This document shows positions 17,231 through 24,481 of a stretch of 34,073 nucleotides of DNA, one piece after another. Location: positions 1-34,073 of the forward strand of contig JAKSBX010000133.1 in the NCBI GenBank assembly GCA_022360905.1, given 5' to 3'. This DNA is from Chromatiales bacterium (GTDB lineage Bacteria > Pseudomonadota > Gammaproteobacteria > Chromatiales > Chromatiaceae). Position 1 is the stretch's first letter. Each line of letters starts with the position of its first letter. The translations under genes and the position numbers were made by a program. The notes beneath the pieces are model-generated. The model had not been told where the DNA came from and ran no database searches. It saw nothing but the letters and a program-made list of their open reading frames with translations.

Positions 17231-17268
17231 CGGTTTGACCCCTTCGATTTTCGGCTTGTCGCTATTCT

Positions 17269-17311
17269 GTTATCTTAGGTATACTTCGTCAACCAGTATA
17301 CTTTTAGTAAC
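17269..17311. promoter_or_regulatory. Candidate HxlR operator between divergent mdaB-like and hxlR genes
   Basis: Two copies of GTATACTT (17279-17286 and 17296-17303) spaced 17 bp start-to-start, flanked by an outer GTTA...TAAC inverted pair (17269-17272/17307-17310). The core GTATAC is itself palindromic. The site lies in the 92-bp divergent intergenic region, 12 bp before the hxlR ATG. A GGAGGAG ribosome site follows at 17314-17320. HxlR regulators typically bind palindromes in just this position. The assignment is inferred from position and symmetry. Confidence 0.6.
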
Positions 17312-17322
17312 CTGGAGGAGAA

Positions 17323-17679
17323 ATGAAGGCTCAGATTCAGATCGATGTCGCTGGACGCAAACGGGTTGCTGACGCCTGTACCGAACCCTGCCCTATCGAG
17401 CGCGGCATGCGCATTATCGGCGGTAAGTGGAAAGGATCGATTCTTTGGCACCTTCAGCAAGGTCCGGTGCGATTCAACGATCTTGTTCGTCAGCTGGGTG
17501 GTGCGAGTAAAAAGATCGTCAATCAACGACTCAAGGAGATGGAGGAGATCGGCCTGGTCAAGCGAGAGGTGCTCAGCACCAGGCCGGTTGCCGTTGCTTA
17601 TGAAATTACTGAATTCGGTCGTTCTTCACTGGATGTGTTGGAACAACTCAAGCAGTGGGCAGAGAAAAATGGTATCTGA
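17323..17679 (+). CDS. HxlR-family winged-helix regulator, probable electrophile/quinone sensor
   Basis: 118 residues, a dimeric MarR-like winged helix. CPIERGMRIIGGKWKGSILW is the HxlR signature (Cys23 is the conserved N-terminal cysteine), followed by the F-N-D-L recognition region and R-L-K-E-M-E-E-I-G-L-V wing. In HxlR members such as YodB and QorR the N-terminal Cys senses quinones, diamide or aldehydes. A second cysteine at 19 (C-x-x-x-C) is a possible disulfide partner. The strong ribosome site GGAGGAG is 2 bases from the ATG. It is divergent from the MdaB-GFA-Kef operon and 40 bp upstream of a LysE exporter, so it likely controls both. Confidence 0.93.
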   Translation: MKAQIQIDVAGRKRVADACTEPCPIERGMRIIGGKWKGSILWHLQQGPVRFNDLVRQLGGASKKIVNQRLKEMEEIGLVKREVLSTRPVAVAYEITEFGRSSLDVLEQLKQWAEKNGI

Positions 17680-17719
17680 AGCAGCGGGAGCCGATTCAAT
17701 CCGTGTCAATCAATAAGCC

Positions 17720-18337
17720 ATGTTTACCAGTTTAACCACCGGTTTGATTCTGGGGGTTTCCGCCGGGTTGGCGCCAGGGCCATTGTTGACCTTGGTGATC
17801 TCTGAGACACTGCAGCACAATATTGGCTCGGGTATCCGGGTTGCGCTTGCACCACTCATCACCGACCTGCCGATCATTCTCGTGATGTTGTTGATCGTCA
17901 ATGAGTTGTCTACCATGCAGCCGGTACTGGGTCTGATCTCACTGGCTGGAGGCTGTTTTGTTTTCTATCTCGGTTATCAAAATTTTCAGACAACAGGGGT
18001 AGAACTGGATCTGCAAGCGAGACAGTCCAGATCCCTTTTAAAGGGAATCCTGGCCAACAGTTTGAGTCCCCATCCCTACCTGTTCTGGTTTAGCGTTGGC
18101 GGTCCGATCGTCATTAAGGCTATGGATTCCGGTGGTGTTGCGCCCTATATCTTCATGTTCAGTTTTTATAGCCTTCTGGTTGGCTCGAAAATTGTATTGG
18201 CCATTGCGGTAGGCAAATCGAAGCAGTTGTTAAGTGGTTCGCTCTATATCACCACAATCCGCTCCCTGGGTGTGCTGTTGTGTGTATTAGCCCTGTTTCT
18301 GATCTTCGAAGGATTCAGCTTGTTGGGGTTGCCGTAG
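17720..18337 (+). CDS. LysE/RhtB-family exporter
   Basis: 205 residues, six predicted helices. The N-terminal ILGVSAGLAPGPLLTLV contains the family's P-G-P motif (the usual sequence is G-x-x-P-G-P). GILANSLSPHPYLFW matches the conserved N-x-x-x-P-x-x-x-x-F/W region. Family members export amino acids or other small compounds by proton exchange. The gene follows hxlR by 40 bp on the same strand and probably shares its message. In that context it may export a stress metabolite, but the substrate is not known. The ribosome site is weak. Confidence 0.88.
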   Translation: MFTSLTTGLILGVSAGLAPGPLLTLVISETLQHNIGSGIRVALAPLITDLPIILVMLLIVNELSTMQPVLGLISLAGGCFVFYLGYQNFQTTGVELDLQARQSRSLLKGILANSLSPHPYLFWFSVGGPIVIKAMDSGGVAPYIFMFSFYSLLVGSKIVLAIAVGKSKQLLSGSLYITTIRSLGVLLCVLALFLIFEGFSLLGLP

Positions 18338-18775
18338 AGGTTGATTGAGGTGTGCTGTTTATAAAGGATCGCTCTGTTTGTCCTGGATCCACTTTTGAAT
18401 GCTTTTTACCCCCACAGCTTGTCTGTGAATAGCCGATAATCTTCTTGTCTTACAACTGTCTAACCGACAGGATGCTTTTAAGGAACCTTAATTATTTGGT
18501 CAATCCGACAATTGCCGGGGTGATGAGGAACTCAATCATCAGGTTCTGCTGAGTTGTTGGCGAGTATTCGCGGTGATTGGCGTCCATTCGCGGCCAAAAT
18601 GAGTTTCACTATCTACACCGGCAGAGCCGCGTTCTAAATCATCTGAATCTATTCCGCACAGCAGCGGGCATTCGTCGGGATGACAAATGCGAACTACTCA
18701 GAGGTTCCTGAAGCTTTGATCCGGCATGGAGTGCTGCCCCTTTTGCATTGTAAGAACAATATAAGGAGGGAAGTC
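18338..18775. other. 438-bp intergenic region with short inverted and 10-bp-period repeats
   Basis: No gene is supported before the 18776 start. It contains a small hairpin CTGTC-TAAC-GACAG-like (18457-18471), the symmetric TTAAGG-AA-CCTTAA (18478-18491, whose AAGGAACC is shared with the MITE-like element at 20286), an AACTCA...TGAGTT pair, and the ATTCGCG repeat array at 18566-18595. An open frame starting at 18680 runs into the carbonic anhydrase, but its ATG has no ribosome site. Confidence 0.5.
18566..18595 (+). repeat. Three tandem 10-mers of the ATTNGCGKNC type
   Basis: ATTCGCGGTG, ATTGGCGTCC and ATTCGCGGCC lie directly head to tail (18566, 18576, 18586). Each begins ATT and has GCG at positions 5-7. 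The same kind of array, read on the other strand, occurs at 24343-24362. A 10-bp period matches one DNA turn. Confidence 0.6.
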
Positions 18776-19336
18776 ATGAGTCGGATAAATGATGAAGTAT
18801 TGGCGGCGAACAAGGGTTATGCCGCGGACTTTGGAGATCGAGCAAAGCTACCCATGCCCCCGGGGCGCCGCTTTGCCATTTTGACCTGTATGGATGCCAG
18901 ACTGGATCCTGCAAAATTCGCCGGCCTGTCAGAAGGCGACGCCCATGTGATCCGTAATGCGGGTGGGCGGGCCAGTGACGATGCGATCCGTTCCCTGGTG
19001 ATCTCTCATAAGTTACTGGGCACTCATGAATGGTTTGTGATTCACCATACCGATTGTGGCATGGAGACCTTCAGTAACGAGATCATGGCAGACCTGCTGT
19101 CGAGCAGCCTGGAAACCGCCAAAGTCGATGAGACAGGTTGGCATGACACGGGTAAGGGGCCAGGGTCGACCGAAGGACGTTACATCAATTGGTTGACCAT
19201 CTCTGATATCAAGAAGAGTGTCATCGAAGATGTTCAGCGCATTAAACATCACCCACTGGTGCCTGACGATATTCCGGTGCATGGTTACCTTTATGACTGT
19301 AAAACCGGAAAACTGCATGACGTTACAGGTGTCTGA
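18776..19336 (+). CDS. Beta-class carbonic anhydrase
   Basis: Interconverts CO2 and bicarbonate with a zinc centre. 186 residues from the ATG at 18776, chosen because AAGGAGGG ends 5 bases before it; a 32-residue longer start at 18680 has none. The zinc/catalytic residues are all visible: CMDAR (Cys38, Asp40, Arg42) and HHTDCG (His91, Cys94), with [17 protein letters not shown] between them. This is the short, archaeal/Mycobacterium-like branch (about 165-190 residues). Cytoplasmic, no signal peptide. It stands alone, so I cannot tie it to a carboxysome or bicarbonate transporter. Confidence 0.95.
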   Translation: MSRINDEVLAANKGYAADFGDRAKLPMPPGRRFAILTCMDARLDPAKFAGLSEGDAHVIRNAGGRASDDAIRSLVISHKLLGTHEWFVIHHTDCGMETFSNEIMADLLSSSLETAKVDETGWHDTGKGPGSTEGRYINWLTISDIKKSVIEDVQRIKHHPLVPDDIPVHGYLYDCKTGKLHDVTGV

Positions 19337-19357
19337 TATCTGCCGGTAACCGGTGAT

Positions 19358-19399
19358 CAGGGTACGCCCCTTCTACCTCTGTAGCGGGATCGTACCCTG
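19358..19399. terminator. Bidirectional hairpin terminator between convergent genes
   Basis: CAGGGTACG (19358-19366) pairs perfectly with CGTACCCTG (19391-19399), continued inside by CCC/GGG and CTAC-CTCT-GTAG (19373-19384). The stem is about 16 bp with a four-base loop, between the convergent ends of the carbonic anhydrase and DUF2189 genes. TTT follows on the plus side only, so it is a weak classical terminator but well placed. Confidence 0.7.
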
Positions 19400-19432
19400 T
19401 TTCACACTGAGCTTGTTTTTAGGTACTGGCGA

Positions 19433-20236
19433 TTAGGCCGAAGTCTCTTTCACTACCAAGTCTCTGTAGGCATGCCATGTGGCATGGGCGGCCAGTGGAA
19501 AACCGATGATCAGGCCGACGAACAGTGTCAGGAATCCGGCAATGATGATGGTAACCAGAATGCCTCCCCACAGCAGTAGCTGCATGCGGTTGTGACGCAT
19601 TGCACTCCAACTGGTCTGGATCGCATCAAAGGCATTGCAGTTGCGATCGAGTAGCATGGGTACGCTGATCGCACTGATACTGAAGATCATGAATGCGATG
19701 ACGGCGCCGCTGACGGTTCCGGCAACCAATAGCTGAAAGCCATTCCAGGTGCCGAACAGGGTGACCAGAAAACCCTGCCAGGTGGCTGGGGTGATGCCGG
19801 TGAAGGTCAGTGCGATGATCAGATGGGCCAGGGTTACCCAGGCAATCAGCGCCACCACCAGAATCAGGCCCATACTGAAGATATTGAAATAGTTGTCTTT
19901 GATCGATTGGGCTGCCTGCTGGAATGACGGGGGCTTGCCCGATTCAATCTGTCGGCTGATCGCATACAAGCCTATGCCCAATAGGGGGGCTACCAGGAAA
20001 AAACCTGCCAGTAACTGGGGCAATAGGAAATAGGACTCATTGGTAATGATCAGCAGCATCAGAAGATAACTGACGACTGTCAGAGCCAGGCCGTAGGAAA
20101 GACTTTTAAGCGGAGCGGTTTTGATGTCCTGCCAGCCTGCAGAGAGCCACTTCCAGGGCTGTTCCGAACTGATCTCCTTGACCTCTGCAATGGTTACCGG
20201 CCGGTCATCATAGTGGTGTATCACCGCATGATTCAT
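19433..20236 (-). CDS. DUF2189 integral membrane protein
   Basis: 267 residues from the ATG at 20234-20236, preceded by GGAGGAG; a five-residue longer start exists. A soluble N-terminus (about 45 residues) leads to six or so helices between 50 and 260. The opening PWKWLSAGWQDI...PLKSLSYGL and the block VPMLLDRNCNAFDAIQTSW are features of the DUF2189 family, which is common in proteobacteria and has no known function. There is no operon partner; convergent with the carbonic anhydrase gene. Confidence 0.85.
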   Translation of the reverse strand: MNHAVIHHYDDRPVTIAEVKEISSEQPWKWLSAGWQDIKTAPLKSLSYGLALTVVSYLLMLLIITNESYFLLPQLLAGFFLVAPLLGIGLYAISRQIESGKPPSFQQAAQSIKDNYFNIFSMGLILVVALIAWVTLAHLIIALTFTGITPATWQGFLVTLFGTWNGFQLLVAGTVSGAVIAFMIFSISAISVPMLLDRNCNAFDAIQTSWSAMRHNRMQLLLWGGILVTIIIAGFLTLFVGLIIGFPLAAHATWHAYRDLVVKETSA

Positions 20237-20285
20237 GCTGATCTCCTCCAAATCACTATTTATTTGGTAATTTCTTTATCATCAG

Positions 20286-20354
20286 GGAACCTCTGATGAA
20301 TCCATCATTCCGCTATTCCCAGGGATGACGAAAAATGAATGGATCCGTGGTTCC
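20286..20354. repeat. MITE-like 69-bp inverted-repeat element
   Basis: GGAACC at 20286-20291 and GGTTCC at 20349-20354 form the ends. Inside, the ends remain partly complementary (TCATTC-like near 20306 and GAATGGATCC near 20337) with a central TCATTCC...GGGATGA pair. The outer GGTTCCTTA also occurs at 4964-4972 and, reversed, at 18479-18487. No transposase is encoded. It lies between the DUF2189 and DUF457-like genes. Classification as a miniature element is inferred from its symmetry. Confidence 0.5.
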
Positions 20355-20436
20355 TTAGACTGATCAACTGTCTGCTCTATCCAGACAAAATGTCTCTCTA
20401 AATATAGCGGAATTCTCGCGCCGGTCGTGAAATGGC

Positions 20437-21444
20437 TTAGAGAGGCTGCCGTTCAGCTGTTGTGAAGCGTTTCAACCGATAGATTTTCCACTGCTGCTGG
20501 TCATGGCACATGCCATAGCGAAAGGGTGGCGTCAGATAGGGCAGGGTGTATCGCAGGTCGGTAAACCATATGCAGGTTTCATCCTGGTAGCGGTCCAATC
20601 GATAGAGGATCGGGAAATGGGCGAACTCCCTGAACTTCTGCAGTCGCTCATGCTGCCAGGCGATTTGAACCATTGAGGATTGCTGAGTCTGATCGCCGGG
20701 CGGCTGATAGGTTTTCCATTCCAGGTTGCGCTCGCTCCGGTAGTCCTTGATGATTGCCTGCCGCTCAGCGGTCAGGCTCAGATAGGCAACTTGATAATGC
20801 TCTGGGTGGCGCTTGATCAGTTGCCAGTAGAAGGGGGAGAAAGGTTGCGGCAGTGCATGAAGATCTTTCGATTGGGGAAACTGTTCGGCCGCCACCTGCA
20901 GGGCTTCTGATTTAAGCAGCCACTGGCTACCCAGATAGCCGCTGAGGATAAGCAGGCCGCTCAGTGCCACCCTGCGGGGAGGGTGCCAAAGCAGGAGAAG
21001 CAGAGTAACCACAACGATCGCAGTGAAATAGCCATCGATGAAGAAGCTGATTGCCAGGCTGTAAGAGGTTGTTGCCAAGGGGTAAAAAAGTTTAAGGCCG
21101 AACGGGGTCAGCAGATCGAGCGGGAGGTGGGAGAGGAGGCCCAGGCAGCAGAGGGCATAGACACTGCGCCAATGTTCACGCGCCCACTGCCAGGGCAGGC
21201 TGCAGAGTGTCAACAGGGCCGCCCAGAGGGGGACCAGCAACAGAGAGTGGGTGAAGCTGCGATGCCAGTCGGCGAGAAACAGTAAGGGGTCTACCCAGAA
21301 TCCCAGATAGTCGATATCGGGAAAGGCAGCTGCCGTGCCGGTAATCGCCATGCGTCGAACGAGGTCGGTAGATTCGGGCGACGAGGATCGCGGCAGGGCA
21401 GCCGCGCAGACTGCGCCGAACAGGGCATGGGTGATGGTATCCAT
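20437..21444 (-). CDS. DUF457/YdjM-like membrane metal-dependent hydrolase
   Basis: 335 residues from the ATG at 21442-21444; a TTG four codons earlier is also open. MDTITHALFGAVCAAALP starts the protein with the family's T-H-x-L-x-G motif. D-I-D-Y (about 45) and H-R-x-x-T-H-S (HRSFTHSL, about 62-68) are the presumed metal-binding set, and SHLPLDLLTPFG (about 107-118) completes it. Four or five helices follow, then a soluble C-terminal domain of about 140 residues. Family members are inner-membrane proteins linked in E. coli (YdjM) to SOS control, but their substrate is unknown. It lies 18 bp downstream of a TetR gene on the same strand. Confidence 0.85.
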   Translation of the reverse strand: MDTITHALFGAVCAAALPRSSSPESTDLVRRMAITGTAAAFPDIDYLGFWVDPLLFLADWHRSFTHSLLLVPLWAALLTLCSLPWQWAREHWRSVYALCCLGLLSHLPLDLLTPFGLKLFYPLATTSYSLAISFFIDGYFTAIVVVTLLLLLWHPPRRVALSGLLILSGYLGSQWLLKSEALQVAAEQFPQSKDLHALPQPFSPFYWQLIKRHPEHYQVAYLSLTAERQAIIKDYRSERNLEWKTYQPPGDQTQQSSMVQIAWQHERLQKFREFAHFPILYRLDRYQDETCIWFTDLRYTLPYLTPPFRYGMCHDQQQWKIYRLKRFTTAERQPL

Positions 21445-21462
21445 CGCTGGTCGCAATCCTGC

Positions 21463-22146
21463 TTAGTGGACGACGCTGCCGTTCTCCTGAGTCTGGTCTG
21501 AGGGATCTGAGGCCGGGGGTGTGTAATTGCCCGCCCCCGTTGTTGAGGCCAACAGGGTAAAGGACTCAGCCCGGCGTAACAGGCGATCGAGCAGTTGCGA
21601 TGTCTTTTCCGCACTACGGGATTCATCAAACAGCCAATGGGCGAATGTGGTGAGATAGATGCCGGTTGTGACCACCTCTTCACCGATCCGCTTCAGATCG
21701 ACCGAATCACGATGGGCCGCCTCGAGGAACCATTGGACAGTACGGCTGATTCGCAACAGACCCAGTACCTGCAGGTGGATATGGCCCAGTTCGAACTTGT
21801 AGCCGAGCATCTCGCGGCTGACTTTTCGATGATGCTGCATCGAAGTGAGCCAGCAAAAGATCGATCGATGAAGCCGCTCTCTCGGCGAGAGCCACTGATA
21901 ATCCTCTTGCGCTGCATCGGCCAGCATGGCCCGGTCGGCCCGGTCGTACCAGGCTTCCACCAGGTCGTCTTTCTGCCTGTAGAATCGCTGTATGGTCTGC
22001 AGATCGATCCCCATCTCTTCCGCTACCTGGTGCAGGCGGATCGATTCCCATGAGCTCTGTTCAGCCAGCCTTACCGCGTAATCGAGAATCTTTTCTGCCA
22101 GTTCATCAGCAGTCTGGTCGGTAGTTTTTGATTTCTGGTATGCCAT
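21463..22146 (-). CDS. TetR-family transcriptional regulator
   Basis: 227 residues. The N-terminal helix-turn-helix is clear: ILDYAVRLAEQSSWESIRL, HQVAEEMGIDLQTIQRFYRQKDDLVEAW, matching the TetR pattern A-x-x-x-G-[IV]-x-x-x-x-[IL]-x-x-[FHY]-[FY]-x-x-K-x-x-L. The C-terminal ligand domain is unlike any I recognise. The last 25 residues are a polar, probably disordered tail. A GAGAGG site is 8 bases before the ATG. It is upstream of the membrane hydrolase gene (18-bp gap) and divergent from a secreted unknown. Its own promoter carries near-palindromic GTTAAC boxes. Confidence 0.88.
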   Translation of the reverse strand: MAYQKSKTTDQTADELAEKILDYAVRLAEQSSWESIRLHQVAEEMGIDLQTIQRFYRQKDDLVEAWYDRADRAMLADAAQEDYQWLSPRERLHRSIFCWLTSMQHHRKVSREMLGYKFELGHIHLQVLGLLRISRTVQWFLEAAHRDSVDLKRIGEEVVTTGIYLTTFAHWLFDESRSAEKTSQLLDRLLRRAESFTLLASTTGAGNYTPPASDPSDQTQENGSVVH

Positions 22147-22168
22147 GGTGGATACCTCTCTAATATTA

Positions 22169-22214
22169 GTGTTAACAGGCCTTAACCGGATTAATCGTGT
22201 TAACAGATCCTAGG
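22169..22214. promoter_or_regulatory. Candidate regulator boxes upstream of tetR
   Basis: GTGTTAACAGGCCTTAACC (22169-22187) is nearly palindromic around AGGCCT. It is followed by CGTGTTAACAGATCCTAGG (22196-22214), repeating CGTGTTAACAG with a 27-bp offset. These would suit TetR autoregulation. The same blocks recur upstream of dctP and of the alkyltransferase-like gene, which argues instead for a dispersed repeat or a wider regulon. Confidence 0.45.
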
Positions 22215-22367
22215 TTAGTAGAATTATAGTTACTGCTGACTGAGTGGCATCATGGAAGAGATGGCAAGATGAGTGGTAATTGAGAGTAAACTATTGACTC
22301 GGTAGGTTGATCATATGAGATGAGGTTACTGGCGATTATCGAAGCCTACGCCATGGGAGACCAGAGC

Positions 22368-23057
22368 ATGCACGACCACTGTTTAACCAGAGTGATATTA
22401 AGCTATCCCGTCGGGGGCTTGTTGGCATTGATGATTGCTACCACCTCCTATGGCGAAACCCTCACTGATGAGGAGGATTTCTGGGAGGAGCCCCAGGTCG
22501 AAGTCAATGAAGGGGTGCTTGAGTTTCTCTCTCAGCCGCCAGAGAAGCCGGTCCACCACCATCAGAATCTGATCATGATCACCCTATCCAGTCTGCAAAA
22601 TGGCTGGGTCGAGCTCTCTCAATGTCACCACCATCTCGATCCGGTGCCCCGCCTGGAGATCGTCTATAACCCGCAACGCATCCGTGACATCCGGATTGTC
22701 TCATCGCGCAATATCGGTAGTGCCGAGGTGGTGGGGCACAAGCTGGATCTCAGTGATGTCGGTCGGGCGGCGGAGATCTGTCTGATTGCCCAGAGCAGGG
22801 CGCTGCACAACCTGGGGGGTGGGGTCTATCAGTTGAGGAACGGACCCTATATGCGCCGTTTTCTGGATGGCTATTACCCCATGCAACTCAGTCTGGAAGT
22901 CCGTTACCCAGCGGCCAGTTTGCAGCTTAACGGTCAGCGGCCTCTGCCCGAAGAGGGCGTTGATCAACAATCCACGGAAGGCCGCTTCAAGTGGGGTGGT
23001 TGGTTCACTGGCAAGTTATCGACGCAACTCGATTTTATTAACCCGGCAAGCAAATAG
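22368..23057 (+). CDS. Secreted protein of unknown function
   Basis: I do not recognise the family. The start at 22368 (ATG after GGGAGA) gives 229 residues with a signal peptide: hydrophobic from about 9 to 26, then S-Y-G-E. Longer starts at 22320 and 22353 are possible. The mature part has an acidic opening (DEEDFWEEP), a C-x-H-H-H motif (SQCHHHLD) near residue 80 and a second cysteine near 132. It is probably a periplasmic beta-rich protein. The last seven codons (INPASK and stop) fall inside a copy of the dispersed TTAACCCGGC repeat. It converges with dinB, 15 bp apart. Confidence 0.75.
   Translation: MHDHCLTRVILSYPVGGLLALMIATTSYGETLTDEEDFWEEPQVEVNEGVLEFLSQPPEKPVHHHQNLIMITLSSLQNGWVELSQCHHHLDPVPRLEIVYNPQRIRDIRIVSSRNIGSAEVVGHKLDLSDVGRAAEICLIAQSRALHNLGGGVYQLRNGPYMRRFLDGYYPMQLSLEVRYPAASLQLNGQRPLPEEGVDQQSTEGRFKWGGWFTGKLSTQLDFINPASK
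23037..23057 (+). repeat. Dispersed repeat copy forming the 3' end of a coding region
   Basis: ATTAACCCGGCAAGCAAATAG matches ATTAACCCGGCGACGAAATAG at 5021 in 18 of 21 bases. Here it supplies the codons for I-N-P-A-S-K and the TAG stop of the secreted protein gene. The other copies are intergenic. Confidence 0.55.
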
Positions 23058-23072
23058 TTTCCTTTCAGGGCT

Positions 23073-24287
23073 TCACTCAGACCCTGAACCGGCTTTCGAG
23101 TTCGCTCTTTTACTGCCCAGGCGAATGGCGTGTCTACCGAATTTGCCACTCACCTCATCCAGGGTTTGATAGAGCCGGTCCTGCCTGGCATCTGTTTCCG
23201 GTTGTGGATCGCCAAAAAGATCAGGTTGCTTCTCCTCTTCATCGATGGCGTCATCCCAGCCACTGATGCCAACACCGATCAGACGCACCGGCTGATTACC
23301 CCAGGGGTCGTTCTGGTAGAGCTCCCAGGCGGTTTTGAATATCACCTGGTCAGCCGAAGTCGGTGTGGCGAGGCGGCGGTTACGGGTGTGGGTGTCGAAT
23401 CCGCGAAAGCGGATTTTCAGGGTCACCAGGCTCCCCTTGCGCTGCTCCTGACGGGCTACGTAGCCGACTTCCTGAGCCGACCAGCGGAGACTCTCCCGCA
23501 GGATCGCCGGGTCGGTGATGTCCTGGCCAAAGGTTGTCTCCTTGGAGATCGACTTGCGTGTCGACTGATCGTTGACACTGTCAGAGGCGATGCCCCGGGC
23601 CTGCTGATAGATATTGGTTCCCGCAAGATTACCCAGCTGGCGACGCAGCTCCAGCAGGGAGAGTCGGCGTACATCGGCAACCGTACGCAGCCCCAGACGC
23701 TGTAGGATGGGGGCGCTCTTAGTCCCGAGACCACGCAGTACGGTCAGTGGCAGTGGGCTGAGAAAGGCCTCGACCTGATCCGCTTTCACCACGGTCAGCC
23801 CATCCGGTTTTTGATAATCCGAAGCGAGTTTTGCGATCAGGCGGTTTGGCCCAATGCCCACTGAAGCGGTCAGGCCAACCTGGTCGTGGATCAGCTGTTT
23901 TGCCTTGTGGCCGATGGATTCCGCATCACCGATCAGGCGTTCCATGCCGGTGATATCGAGAAAGGCCTCATCCACCGAGACCTTCTCCACCACCGGAGAG
24001 AGGTTCTGCAGTGCGCTCATGATCTGATGTGAAACTTCCCCATAACGGTTGATGTCGGGGCGCAGGTAGACAGTTTCTGCCGGCAGGCGTCTGGCCGCCT
24101 CGCTGATCGGCATCGCCGATCGTACACCGTAGCGTCTGGCTTCATAGGAGCAGGTTGCCACAACCCCTCTTCTGCCAGGCTTCGCTCCGACCACCAGTGG
24201 CCTTCCCTGGTACTCCGGATGGTCCCGTTGTTCTATCGATGCGAAGAAGGCATCCAGATCGATATGCATGATCAGGCGTTTACTCAT
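23073..24287 (-). CDS. dinB: DNA polymerase IV (Y-family)
   Basis: A translesion polymerase that copies past damaged bases, 404 residues (E. coli 351). The catalytic carboxylates are seen in MHIDLDAFFASIEQ (Asp9) and in KVSVDEAFLD (the Asp-Glu pair). YEARRYGVRSAMP is the Y-family fingers signature, and the little-finger domain covers about 240-350. QPDLFGD (about 369-375) is a sliding-clamp-binding motif. It precedes a basic tail of about 30 residues, and the insert before the motif is acidic. No ribosome site or clear LexA box is seen upstream, so SOS control cannot be claimed. It converges with the secreted protein gene. Confidence 0.97.
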   Translation of the reverse strand: MSKRLIMHIDLDAFFASIEQRDHPEYQGRPLVVGAKPGRRGVVATCSYEARRYGVRSAMPISEAARRLPAETVYLRPDINRYGEVSHQIMSALQNLSPVVEKVSVDEAFLDITGMERLIGDAESIGHKAKQLIHDQVGLTASVGIGPNRLIAKLASDYQKPDGLTVVKADQVEAFLSPLPLTVLRGLGTKSAPILQRLGLRTVADVRRLSLLELRRQLGNLAGTNIYQQARGIASDSVNDQSTRKSISKETTFGQDITDPAILRESLRWSAQEVGYVARQEQRKGSLVTLKIRFRGFDTHTRNRRLATPTSADQVIFKTAWELYQNDPWGNQPVRLIGVGISGWDDAIDEEEKQPDLFGDPQPETDARQDRLYQTLDEVSGKFGRHAIRLGSKRANSKAGSGSE

Positions 24288-24342
24288 GGAGAGAGTTTAT
24301 ACCAATTAACCATCGGTAAACCTCTCAAGAGATACTTTTCAG

Positions 24343-24362
24343 TCCGCAAATGAACGCAAATA
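24343..24362 (-). repeat. Second ATTNGCG 10-bp-period repeat site
   Basis: On the minus strand the sequence reads ATTTGCGTTC then ATTTGCGGA, two head-to-tail 10-mers like the three at 18566-18595. It lies in the 194-bp gap between dinB and the caspase-like gene. Confidence 0.5.
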
Positions 24363-24423
24363 GTGTTGATGAATTTTTAAATGTTTGATTGGCAGTCTGA
24401 AGGTAAAAAAACGATTCTGACTC

Positions 24424-24457
24424 AAGAACCCGATTCAGCAGGCTGAATCGGGTTCTT
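24424..24457 (-). terminator. Strong hairpin terminator of the caspase-like gene
   Basis: AAGAACCCGATTCAGC (24424-24439) is perfectly complementary to 24442-24457, a 15-16 bp stem with a two- to four-base loop. On the minus strand it follows the stop of the gene at 24482 by 24 bases. A TTTTTTT run comes 13 bases after the stem. The stem strength and placement support a terminator, though the T-run is not adjacent. Confidence 0.7.
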
Positions 24458-24481
24458 TGGCTCATTTGAATGACAATTGCA

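Noticed and set aside
18680..18775. Longer start for the carbonic anhydrase
   Set aside because: The ATG at 18776 has an ideal AAGGAGGG site; the upstream one has none and adds non-family residues.
24288..24340. LexA box upstream of dinB
   Set aside because: No CTGT-N8-ACAG pattern is present.
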